Assembly (NCBI GenBank): GCA_023053575.1
Contig: JAKZAP010000005.1
Coordinates: 2,480,001-2,544,000, forward strand
Reading direction: 5' to 3'
Length of the DNA: 64,000 bases
DNA from: Branchinecta lynchi
Taxonomy: Eukaryota > Arthropoda > Branchiopoda > Anostraca > Branchinectidae
Every line of letters begins with the position of its first letter. Within the stretch, counting starts at the first letter, position 1. The notes beneath the pieces are model-generated. The model worked only from the letters and a program-made list of their open reading frames with translations, searched no databases and was not told where the DNA came from. Made by a program: the position numbers and the translations under genes. Positions 1 through 11,400 of the stretch are shown here, piece after piece.

Positions 1-1385
1 AGGGGAGGGTGCGGGGGGTGCAGCACCCCCCCACCTTTTTGAGATTCGGTAAAATTTTGGGCCGGAGGCCCAAAATTTTACTAAAATTGTTCGGTATTTT
101 TTCGATAGCAGAACTGTTCGATATATTTACGGGGATTCGGTAGTTATATAGAATCCTAAATAGGCTATCTGTATAAATCTCTTCGGTATCATGATCGGGA
201 TTCGGTATATTTGCCAGTATTCGGTAGTTATCACGAATTTGGTGAGAGAACTTACTGAAATCATTTGGTTATTTTTCGATGCCGGAACTATTCGGTATAT
301 TTATGGAGATTCCGTAGTTACACAGAACCCCGAATAAGCTATTGGTTCAAAATTATTCGGTATCATGATTAGGATTCGGTAATTTATTCAGTATAATTTC
401 CAGGATTAGGAAGTTAACCACTAATACCGACTTTGTTCCAGTTTCGACAAAAGTATACCGAATATGAATATTGTTCGGTAGTCTTTCGATACCAAACAAT
501 TCGGTATAATAACCGGGATACGCTAGTTATACAGAATCCCGAACATGCTATCGGCCTAATTTATTCGGTATAATAAGTGGAATTCGGTAATTTATTCGTT
601 ATAATTGCCAGGAATTGGAAGTTACCACGAACCTCGAAACTCAGAAGAGGTCGAGTGAAGCACTGGTCGCAGACAAAAGGGATGATCTATGATATCATCG
701 ATAGTCCTTACTTTTATTTTGGATTCCAAAAACAATATCTATTCATTTCGAAAATTCCGCCTGCAGCACTTTTCGTAATATTCTCTATTTTGTGTAACGT
801 CGCGTCATTTGACGGGGGTTTCAAGCCAGTTTTAGGATTGAGATTTCGAAACATTAAAAGCTAGAATTTGGATGGAAATTAATATTGAAATTAAAAGCAA
901 AAAAAATTTCGCCTGTTGCGCTCACTTTATCTGATTATGGGTAGTATATTGGCTAGACTACAGTTACTGCTGCTGCCGGAACGTCGCTTCATCCGCTTTC
1001 GGGAACTTCTTGGAGTTTCGGTGTTTAATCAACGGTAAATGATAAAATTGTAAGGGAAGCCGTTAGTTTTAGCCTACAAAAAAAATGATTTGGAAAATTT
1101 TCGCCTGCAGCGCTCGATTTCTATTGGCTATAAGAGATAGAAGCTGTTACTGCAATCAAGTCCGGCAGTATATTCTCCATGTGGCCTTCGCCAGAGCGCT
1201 GCCTAATAGTTGGCTTATCGTCTTTCATGGTGCCCTTTATTGTTACTCTTCCTACGTAATCGTCTCTGTTCCATAATTTAAAGCTCAAATTCTTAGTTCT
1301 AGGATTTGGTAAAATTTTTGAAAGATTCGGTAAAATTTTTGCTCTGCACCCCCCCACCGAAAATGCACTTGCGACGCCCGACAGA
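1..1385. repeat. Left-truncated repeat rich in TTCGGTA motifs
   Basis: The stretch repeats TTCGGTA and TTCGGTAGTTA words many times between about 50 and 610. G/C-run blocks with a CACCCCCCCACC core lie near 20..40 and 1345..1362, each beside an ATTCGGTAAAATTTT word. This looks like one dispersed element cut by the window edge. The short ORFs here have no recognisable protein features. No family is assigned. Confidence 0.45.
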
Positions 1386-1589
1386 CCGACTGACGGGACA
1401 GAAATTACAATTGGGCAAGTGCCATAAAAACGTGGACTTGGGGATTCTGGAATCGTCCATGCGCAGCACATGTCCGAGGTAACTCCATCTGCGTCTTCGT
1501 ATCGTCTCAATGAGGGACGGTTGACCTGTGATGGTTCTTATGTGCTCGTTCGTTACCTTCTGGGTCCAGTGGATGCCAAGAGTTTGGAT

Positions 1590-1790
1590 ACCCCTCCTTA
1601 ATGCATAAGACGGGTATGTCAGCTACGATGCTTTGGCAGCGATATTTCGGGCATTCTTGGCAAGGGTGCCGAAGTGAACCTGAAGATTGACAGCCTGACG
1701 TGGACCCTTGGTCTTGCCAAGAAGGGCTGAAATATTGCTGCCAAAGCATCATAGCTGACATATCCGTTTTATGCATTATTTGAATATAGA
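1590..1790. mobile_element. Foldback (hairpin) MITE, copy 1
   Basis: Two arms of roughly 70 bases are reverse complements. The left arm reads through GTCAGCTACGATGCTTTGG and GCGATATTTCGGGC. The right arm has CCAAAGCATCATAGCTGAC and ends near ATCCGTTTTATGCAT. The loop-proximal words TTCTTGGCAAGGGT and CTTGCCAAGAAGGGC recur in copies near 25.3, 30.5, 34.5, 48.1 and 63.7 kb. It has no coding capacity and is a non-autonomous element of unknown superfamily. Confidence 0.7.
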
Positions 1791-1805
1791 GGAGTAATTA
1801 GTGTT

Positions 1806-2293
1806 CCCGATGAAAAACTTGTAGCCTGCGTAGTAGTATGGTAGTAGTACGAAAAGGTTGCATGTAATACTATGTAATAGCAAAGAATACTATCATTTAA
1901 TGTGCCTCAGACTGGTCCAATCTTATTTGGTGATATGGAAAATTTGGGAAGATTCCTTTCGGTCTCGATGAACCACAGAGAAAGATTCCTGTAAAGGAAT
2001 ATGTAAAATAGTTAGCATTTATTTGGTTTGTGTTTTTTATTTTTGTTTGTGTTTATTTTTTCCCATGGCCTCTGTGCTTTTAGTGGAATAAATCTTATCT
2101 TATCTTATCTATAGTAGTATCCAGTAGCATCCTGTCTTGCCATAGCAGCATCCGGTCTTGCTAATAGTAGCATATAGCAGTATGCAGTAACACGGTAGCC
2201 TTGAAGTAGAAGCATGTAGTAGTATCCTCAGTACTGCATGCTACTTTTTCGTACTACTTCATAGTTCTATTTCGTGATAAATTTTTCATCGGG
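1806..2293. mobile_element. MITE with CCCGATGAAAA termini, interrupted by a LINE 3' end
   Basis: It starts CCCGATGAAAAAC and ends TTTTTCATCGGG, which are inverted repeats. Inside are many AGTAGTA and CAGTAGCAT words. A second copy lies at 20266..20519. Compared with that copy, this one carries about 190 extra bases at about 1912..2105 (a LINE tail). Its right end lies only about 40 bases before the splice acceptor of the first GTPBP1 coding exon. Confidence 0.6.
1912..2105 (+). mobile_element. LINE 3' end with TTATC tail
   Basis: A T-rich stretch runs into GGAATAAATC followed by tandem TTATC units. This is the usual look of a severely 5'-truncated non-LTR retrotransposon with a microsatellite tail. 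It interrupts the MITE at 1806..2293. No coding sequence remains. Confidence 0.5.
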
Positions 2294-2331
2294 TTGTGAT
2301 CCATCCCCTTACTTCTTTTATCTTGTTGTAG

Positions 2332-2345
2332 GTATTTGTGGAATT
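2332..2345 (+). promoter_or_regulatory. GTPBP1: Putative 5' UTR end and splice acceptor before the GTPBP1 start codon
   Basis: A pyrimidine-rich run ends in TTGTTGTAG at 2331, followed by 14 bases and the ATG at 2346. This suggests that an upstream non-coding exon is spliced to this one. That exon was not identified and may lie left of the window. Confidence 0.4.
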
Positions 2346-2438
2346 ATGGAAGAGAATTCACCCAGTAATGCAGAGTCCAGAAGGAATCTTTTTGACAGCC
2401 ATGTTGAAGAAGAGGATACGGATGAGCAACAGCCCAAG
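2346..2438 (+). CDS. GTPBP1: GTPBP1 coding exon 1
   Basis: Encodes 31 residues, [13 protein letters not shown] to DEQQPK: an acidic, poorly conserved N-terminus. The donor is AAG|GTTAAT, phase 0. The start is chosen because it is the first ATG in the frame that joins to exon 2 as K-NSLVSPT, matching the conserved LVSPT block of GTPBP1. Confidence 0.8.
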
Positions 2439-5400
2439 GTTAATTGCTATAAAATTTCTGTGTAGCATAAGCTGCATTCGATTTGAGTCCTCCTTGCATC
2501 GGTCGTGTCTTCCTGTTACTGCCTTGTAACAGTTTAAAGCCGTTTTATTTAGCCTTGACAGGGGAATGATGATGATGATGATTTTATTAACGCACTTAAG
2601 GAGAGGAAATAGTGCAGTATAGACAAAATAAAAGAAAAAATACACTGAGCTTTCAATAATGTAGTAAATGCATGAGATCAAAAAATAAACATTTAAAAGA
2701 AGAAAAGAAAAGGGACTAATCGGGTCTAAAAAATCTTCTTCCTAGATGGAGTGCGGAGAAATGGTCAAGGGCAGAAACGTGAAGGTCCTGGGCAATTGAA
2801 GATAACTTTGCACAAGGGTCAGAGGGCTAAAAAGTTGCAGTTATACGGGAATTCCTATAACGTCGAGGAAGGTACAAGAGAAATTTACAATACTTGAAAT
2901 AATAAGTTCTGATACGTTTTAAATCTTTTAGCCTCAGAATACCAAAAATTCCGGAAAGGTTGCAGACAGAGGGAGAACAAAAACTATTATATAAACTACC
3001 AAGAGCTTTCCTGTTATACCTTCCTCTATTTGGAACTATTTTTCCATATCCGACAGAATGGAATCGTGAACAGCCGAAACAGCGTTGTGACAACGGACTC
3101 AATGACTGACAAATGACTCAACGGACAAGCGTCATAAATAAAACACAGTCGAGAAATCAACCTGAGACAGGACTGAAACTTGCTCTGAGATCATGTCATC
3201 ATTCATGGCGTCCTGTCTGACAGGGAACTGACAATTATCAGCATACAGGGCAAATGAAGCGGACAAGGCAGTTAAAATAGAATGGTATTTCGCTGACAGG
3301 ACCGAGACGTGGGTAAATCAAGTGCGGCTGCCGTATAGTGCATTCTTTCTAACCTGTTCTGTGGAAACTGAACTGGAATGGAGTAAATGAAAGAAAAAGT
3401 AAAGAAGAATAGAGAGAAAAGACAAATAGCGATCAGTTTCCAAATATACAAAACAGTACAGTGGCCATCGTTTTTCATCGTTTCAAAATTTTGATAACCA
3501 CAGGTTCTACCAGACTGAATTTTCTGACTAGGTACCTGTTGCCAGGGGTGTCACGACGGGGGGGGGGGGGGCCCCCCCCCCACAATGTTGTTGGCGAGTC
3601 GGTAAGAAATAACCGAGTCGGCGCGAAGGGCCGCGATTTTTCGTCAAATGAGTTGAATGAAAACAGTTGTTTTTCTGAAAATCAGTCGATTTTTTCCCCA
3701 AAACAGTCATGTTTCTGAAATCAGTCGATTTAAAAAAAACAGTATTTTTTTCTTGAAAACAGTCGTTTTTCTGCAAAAACAGTCGGTAAAAATTACCAGC
3801 CGGTCGGTAAATACCTTGTCCCCCCAAACATTTTGGCTAGTAACGCCTCTGCCTATTGCATGTCCAGGCTATTTCCAGGGTACATTTTAGTATTTTAAGT
3901 ACTAAAAATATTGCTACCAGACTCGAGTCTGCTCGGTAGTCGTGAATAATTTCCAGAATGGAGCCAGATACAGAACGTAGGGTAACTATGTGATAAATGA
4001 ACCTTGTTTCTCTCTATGGAAGCGTAAGCGACTTGAAGTTTCTTCTCCGCGTTTTGTGATAGGAGTGACAGAGTCTCGCTTAGGGCATCCTATGGGAACT
4101 CCTAGATGCGTTTTCGATTCTGTCGGTATAGAGCTACACAGTTGCACTGGTCTGCACATTTTGTCAAAAACTAAATTTTGTGTTGTTTGCCTAGTATTTA
4201 GGCTATTGTCAACTATTAACAAGACCAAAGGTGTCGATGGGATCCCAAAAACCTAAGATTTGATCCAGGCAATTGGGTCTTGTCTTCGCCAGATCCTGTC
4301 TTCGCCAGCCTAATCATCCGAGAAAACCAAGTTCAGATATTCTATACTATCTATCTATCCATCAGCCATATCTATTTTGACGATACTGACCGAAACTTCC
4401 TGCTTTACTTTTGCCGAGCGAACTACTAGTCGAGCAACAACAAAAATTCAGAAACGAATCCAGCATATCTCCTTATCCCTATAAAGAACATCTAATCAAC
4501 TTCAAATAAAACTTTGACTTAAAAAAGAAATGCGGGTATAACCGGATTCCGGACTAATTATTTGTCCGGGTAAAACACGATAGTCATATACGGACACAGC
4601 GTCTCTTCTTACCCCTAAATCGATCATCTAATCAACTTCAGATAACACTTTTGCTTTTAACATATTTTCCGGTTTTGGCCAGATTCCAGGTGAACTAGCT
4701 GTCGGGCGAGAAAATGGTTTTCACCATCGTGTTCAACATGTCTCCTTACCCCTAAATAAAACATTTAATCAACTTCAAATGAAACTTTTACTTCTAACAA
4801 ACTTTCCGGTTTTTGCCGGATTCCGGACGAACTACTTGTCCGGAAAGAAAATGATTTTCACCATCATGATCAGCATGTCTTCTTACCCCTAAATCAAACA
4901 TTTAATCAACTTCAGTTGAAAGTTTTACTTTGAACAAATGTTCCGGTTTTTCCCGGATTCCAGACGAACTACTTGTCATGCGAGAAAATGATTTTCACCA
5001 TCGTACTCAGCATGTCTTCTTACCCCATAATCGACTATCACATTAGCTGTTTAAAAATATTTTGTTTGTCCCTTAATTTGAACCCCCTCCCCCACCCCAA
5101 AATATAGGGCTACAGGGCCCATCTACGAACTCGACCTTACTCTTGACCCAAAGAATCGCCACACCAAGTTTCATCAAAATATCTTAGTCCCTTCGAGAGT
5201 TATCGTGCTCACAGACGGACGGACAGACGGACAACTTTTACGATGTCATAGGTATCCCTCCACTTACGTTTTGGGATCCCAAAAACATCATTGAAAAAGA
5301 AGGCGGGAGTGCAAAGCCACACACAAATTGCAAACAGTTTATCTGTTAGCTGTTATTCAGGGAATTTTTTAAGGCCCATGGAATGACAACAGCTTTGATA

Positions 5401-8400
5401 ATTAAACAGATTTCTCCTCTCTTTTCTGACACTTCTGTCAGATAATTTATTCACAGTTTTTCTAACTTTTGCTTCAAACATTGGCCGACTTTCCTAAACA
5501 TTGGTTATACCAGGCATTGTATAAGGTTGTCCCCAGTTTTTGCCGTACCTAAGTGGCGCTTGGCATAGACTGAATTTGTTTTAAGTGAGTTTTGGTACCT
5601 GGTACTACCACATTGATCCACCATTTCATTGTTGGCTGGAGTATAGCCTAGAGCACAAGTAAGTAAAAGCTAGGAAAGAAATTCCATGGAAGTGTATAGT
5701 CTTGGCATATCATTGACCGAGGGACTAGAGAGAATTAACCATCAAGTGTGCTAGCATTAGTCCTCGTATAGCACTTCATGCCACGTGCGCACTTGATCTA
5801 AGGAATGTCTTCTGCTAAACTAAGAGTATAGGCTATTGTGTATGTGTTAATTTCATTTCAGAATTCGCTTGTGAGTCCTACCAATGAGGAGTATGACGAC
5901 TTGATCCTGGATCTTCACGAAAGGTTCGATAGAGGAAACGGTGAAACAATCTACAGTATTGGATCTGGACAAGGTATGTTCGCGGTGCCCAAGTCAGAGA
6001 GGTAAATGTTCACTCTCTTTCCTCGTTGTCCCCGTGCGTATTCCAGCCTCCTATCAGATCTACCAAAAGTGTTATTTACAACTTCCCTTCACACACCCCT
6101 GTATATTTCCTGCATGTGTTTCCTCTTAAAGGTTTGAAGAACGTTGGTACGTTTTAACAACTATCTGTATGAGGTTCATGTGGTATGAGCTCATATGGCA
6201 CTTATTACGAGTAGATGATAAATTAAACTAAATGAGGACGTCACAACATTCGTCCCTTACAACTATACTACCTTCGCCGGACGCGGTTCAAATCTAGAAA
6301 TCGTAACATCTGCCCATACAGGAATCGTGAGCAGTTCGGCGAAATGTCCAGCATCCGCAGTCCAACTCTCCTAGCCTGGCAGAATGCAATTCTGATTCAC
6401 GAATAACAGTTTAACCCCTAGGCGTGACACATAATTTCCGTGACCCCTCCATCAACTCACCCATCGTGGCCAAATCCGCTTCGAACACATTAATAGATGG
6501 TTCAGGAAATCTTCTCTTACAACCCTTCAAGTTCCACTTCAAAGTATTTCCGTCAATTTTTTTGAACCACCCTCCAACTCCCCCCCCCACCGAGGTCGGA
6601 TCCAACCGGGACCCCAAATGCACCCAAGATCGATCATATGTGGCATATGACCATTGTACTTTCCAATTCTCAACCCAGTCGCTCCAGTCATTTGATCCGG
6701 GTCCCCTCCTCCAGCTCCCCCCGCCGTGGCGGAATCTCGGTCTGAGACATAAATAGATCATTTAGGGGATCTTCCCTTACCACTCATGATGGTCCACTCT
6801 AATCTGAGCATTACCGGAACATTCCCCCCCCCCCCCCACCGAGTTCTTCTAGGGCATATAAAATGTCTACCTTTCAAGTTTCGTCCCGATCGCTCTACTT
6901 GTTTGATCCCAGGTGTGCCACATGATTTCCGGAATCCCTCCCACTTCAGCTCACTCCAACGGAATACGGGGAGAAAATCAGATGTTAGACACATGGTCCA
7001 GTAGAATGGAGAAGTCTTGGGGTCTTTCTCCTAAGGTTGCGAAGAGGGAAACAACCTATGGTATTTCATCTCCCGCACCAACTCCTCTCAGAGTTCCCGA
7101 TACGGTGCTGTTGCATAGATAGATAGGTAGATATTTTGATTGATCTAACTCCAAACGCCGACATGGCACCAAATACGTCGCCCATTACATTTCATGTGTT
7201 AAAATACGTAAATATATACAATTATTACATAAAAAAAAAAAAATCACTTGGAATTCACTCGTTTTTTGTTAATTTTCTCAGTAAAGTATGGTACAAAGGA
7301 ATTCGAATACCGGTTAGTGCGACATCTAACTGGCACTAGGAGATTCTGGTGCCGCGTCCATCCAGTCGCCGGTGCTAGATCGGGAAGAATATCTCTGTTT
7401 TTCACTGGCAAGGATTGATCTGCCAGAACCAGAAAGTTTTGATAAATATAAATGATAAATCGAGTGCTTGTGCCTGTTCTTCCCACCAAGTTTCATCTCG
7501 GTCCTTCCCCTCTAAGCGTGGCATGTATTCTCAGGTGCCCCTCTCCATCCCCCCCCACCACAGTTATCCGCGCCGGGCATGAAATTTGAGACATGTGCTC
7601 TTTCCAATTATCAAGTTTCATACTGTCACCCGTTCGAAAGTTATGCATGCTGCAAAGATTCCTGATCCCCCCTCCCTCCACTCCCACCGCGAGATGGCCA
7701 CACCAGGGAATGGAGCCACATACCGAAGCCATTGCTGGCATCTATTTTGGCACTTGGGAAACAAAAATAATGTCACTGTTTTTGGTTGCCTCAGTCAAGC
7801 TTGTTTTGTCTAGGGGAGCAATAAGAAGGTCAAATAGAGTTTTAGGTTGCATCTAACTCGCGAAAATTCCAGATGGAAGAGACGATGGAATTCAGGAAGA
7901 AGAATATGAGGCTTCAATCGCTACTCTACAGTCATTGGCTGCTGCTGAAGCAGCCGACTGCGTTGTACTCCGTGAGAAAGTAACCCAGAAAGGACATAGC
8001 GGCCAGTTTTTGGTCCGCAGGAAAGCTGATGACCACGATTTTGTCGAAATCAGGTTAGTTCTTGGACTGACGATTTGTTCAAACTCTTGCTTGTATTGCT
8101 CGTTGGTCAATAATATCGTCATATAGTCGTTCAGCTCTTACGTATATTACCTAGTTAGTTTTGTCTTTCTTCTCTTTTTTTCTTTCTTTTTCTGCTCTGC
8201 TTGATTCTTTTCCCTAAACCTAATATGAATAAAGATGAAGCCCCATTCATTGCCAGGCCTTATGGTGGGGTCATACATAGTTAATAGTGTAAATGTTATG
8301 AATAAAATTAAATGAACCCGAACCTGCAAGGATAATGAAAAGATCCTCTGTACCATACTAGTCTAGTACCCTCGCAAAACCACCCCATCGTATTCCTCAG

Positions 8401-11400
8401 ATTCCATCGTAGTCCCCTTTCATTATCAGTAATTTTGCTACGAGTGTTGGAGTATAATCCCAAGTAAAGTCCGTGCAGCTCCGCACCTTGCTACATTTCA
8501 AGACCATTAGTGAAAAGGTTCTTCCTCGCAAAAGATTAAGCAAGAGTCGGTCCTTTTTTTTTTTTTTTTCTAGTGTTTGTTTTAGTAATTAGAAATGTAA
8601 TTAGAAATGTAGTGTCAGTAGTATAGTATTTATTTTTCACTAGTAAATCACTCGCCCTTTTCACTCGCAGTGCTCACTGCTGCCGCCGCTACTAGACAGC
8701 GGTACTCCCTTTCCGTTTATTTTGTTGTTTAATCTCTATACTGTCGCGGTCACTGTCCGTTCTTGCATTATTTATTAACTCTGTACTCTGCCAAGTCTTT
8801 TTTCTTATCGAGAACATAAAGTTCCAAAACATAATTTACTTTCTTTTATTTCCTTCCTTTTTTTTATGGGAAGGGGGAGCAAGGGCGTTTTGTTGATGGA
8901 AGATCGTTCGTTAGTGAATTTCTCTTGTCAGTTTGTTATGCCCTCATTCTTCTTTTCTTCTTCTTCTTTTTTCTCTCCTTCTTTTCTTTCTTTTTTTGAT
9001 TTCTTTGGTTTGTTTCCCTTAAGATTATATGAATGATGAATAAGCCCCGCCCATTGCCAGGCCTTATGTTAGGCCTTATGGTGGGACCATAAACAGTTAA
9101 TGGTGTTCTCTATTTTTATGAGTAAAATGAACTGAACTGAACTGTATCATGACTCATCCCATGAGGATTAGTCACCTACTTGTACACTTCTTTTCAGGGC
9201 CTTGACCGGCCAACAACTCTTTTTACTTAAATGTTGCATATTTTGTAAGTCGCATAATGGTTGTGTCCGAAAGCTCCGAAACGAACGAAAATGCTGAATC
9301 AATTCATCATTTTATGGAGCATTTCGCTTTCGGACTTAAATTTTCGCTCAGTTAATGCAGCATTAATTCAGCATAAAATTCATCGACAAATTCAGCAAGA
9401 ATGCTAAATTTTATGCTGAATTTTTAAGAAGAAACTGGGAAGTACGACGATTCTCTCAGTGTTTTTGGCGGCAAACATAACAAATTCAAAAGACAACTGA
9501 CAATTCGGCAAACATTCAAAATTCTAAGAAGACTGGCGATCATGGCGGGAACGAAGAAATGAAAGATAAGAAGATAAGAAGGCTGGATATCAGTAGCTGA
9601 TCGATTTTGTCAGCTTTATACAGCTAATTCTTTTTTCTTCTTCTTCTTCCTGACTTAAATTTTGGTATTCTAGAAGTGTCAGCGAAGAAAAAAGGTAACA
9701 GCTTTCCGACAAAAAAGAAAAGAAAATGCAGCATTAATGCAGCATTTACAGCACCTAAAAGCTTTCGGACACGTTCAGTATAATAATACCTTTTGTCTAT
9801 ATACGGACCATAAGTTATTCCTACGAATCCTGTCTAAAGCTCATTAGAGTGGGCTGGCGAATAAGGCCTAGAGCGTGTTCCACCCTACTTGCCGTAGTTA
9901 CTACGCATGACGTCACGAATTATGGCTTTTTGCCGTCAAGGCTGGAACAATTTTTCTATTTTCCAGCAGGATTTCACGCCAGGGGTGAATCCGGCCAATC
10001 ACGTTACAGAGATGCGTAGTTACTACGCTCCCGAGCATGGTAAGCAAATAGTAACTATTAGTTACTATTCCGACAAGGTTGGAACGGTCAGCGTAGTAAT
10101 TTTTCGTGAGGATGGAACGGAAATAGTAACTTTTGTTAGAAGGGTGGAACACGCGCCTAGTGTATGATTGGTGGTTTATAGCCTATTGTGCGTTCGGTAT
10201 GCAGATCATGGTGTGAATTGACCTGGAGAATCCATAATGAACCCGTGAGGGCTGCTGCACGTGTAGTAGGCCATCCCTACTCCGATGATTGTATTTTTGG
10301 ACATTTACCATCTTTTGTCCTGACTACTACACCCCTCGTCATAGCATCATGTAGAAAGTGCATCGTCACATACGAATACACTCGTCGTAACACTACATAA
10401 CAATCATGTAGCTGGTGTTGACCTGGATATAGCTGCAGAGACGTGAAAATGTATAAGTTTGTTGTAAAGTCGTAGCAATGATTCGCGTCAAGGTTTCAAT
10501 CAATCAATCAATTTTAGTCCCGTAAAATATCACCATATCACAAACGAAAACAAGAAAAAGAAGAGGAAGACAAAAAAGAACGAACGCGGCAACAAGTGCA
10601 AATATCACATCGACAAAAAGCAAAAATACAAAGAGCGCCTTGTGTTAAGGGAGATCGTGCCTTTTTCAAGAGTAGTTAGTTTTTGTCCAATATTTTTCGG
10701 GCGTGTTCTGGAAAAAAAATAAAAAATACTGCGATGATCATAGGCTAAACATCTGTTTCCAGAGTTCATCGACAGCTATTGTATTGTATATGCAGGTGTC
10801 GATGACTGAACCCTCAACAGACCATCCAGTATCCACTTTCCAGTATCACTGGAAAGTATCACTTTCCAGTATCACTTTTCACGACCTCTTTTATATTCTA
10901 ATGAATGAATGAATGAATTTATTACATGCAGCCTTGTAATAAGGCATTTGCACAGTACATACAAAAAAAAGGTAAATGAGCGCTTGACAAGATATACATA
11001 GGGTACATAAAATCTACAACAACAGCAAAAGATAAACGAACGCTAAACAAGAAACACATAACGAAACACGAAAAGAACAATGAATTTACTGCATTAGCAG
11101 GCGCATTGGGCAACGGGCAGGAAGGCGATTAGATGGTGGCAGAAGATGTCCACTTATTTCTTTTAGCTTGACAGTTGGGTCCAAGACAAAAAACTTCTCC
11201 ATGATCCGGTGATTGCGCATGCGACGAGGAAGGTACAGAAGAAAACGGAGATATTTGAAAAAACATGACCGCTTTCGACTGGTGTCTTTTTTCCTCAGAA
11301 TCGGGTACAAACCAGCGAGGAAAAGCACAGAGGAAGAACAAAAGCCTGTGTAGATTTTTGCTAGACCTCGTCGGTTGTACCCAGGCCCGTATCCAGGAAT

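Noticed and set aside
577..864. 95-codon ORF in the left repeat
   Set aside because: Lies in TTCGGTA repeat and adjoining AT-rich sequence; no recognisable domain.
9907..10167. Conserved ORF seen in the copies at 9.9, 17.8 and 45.2 kb ([16 protein letters not shown])
   Set aside because: It is the translation of MITE M3. Conservation follows the DNA element, the frame ends vary, and no protein family features appear.
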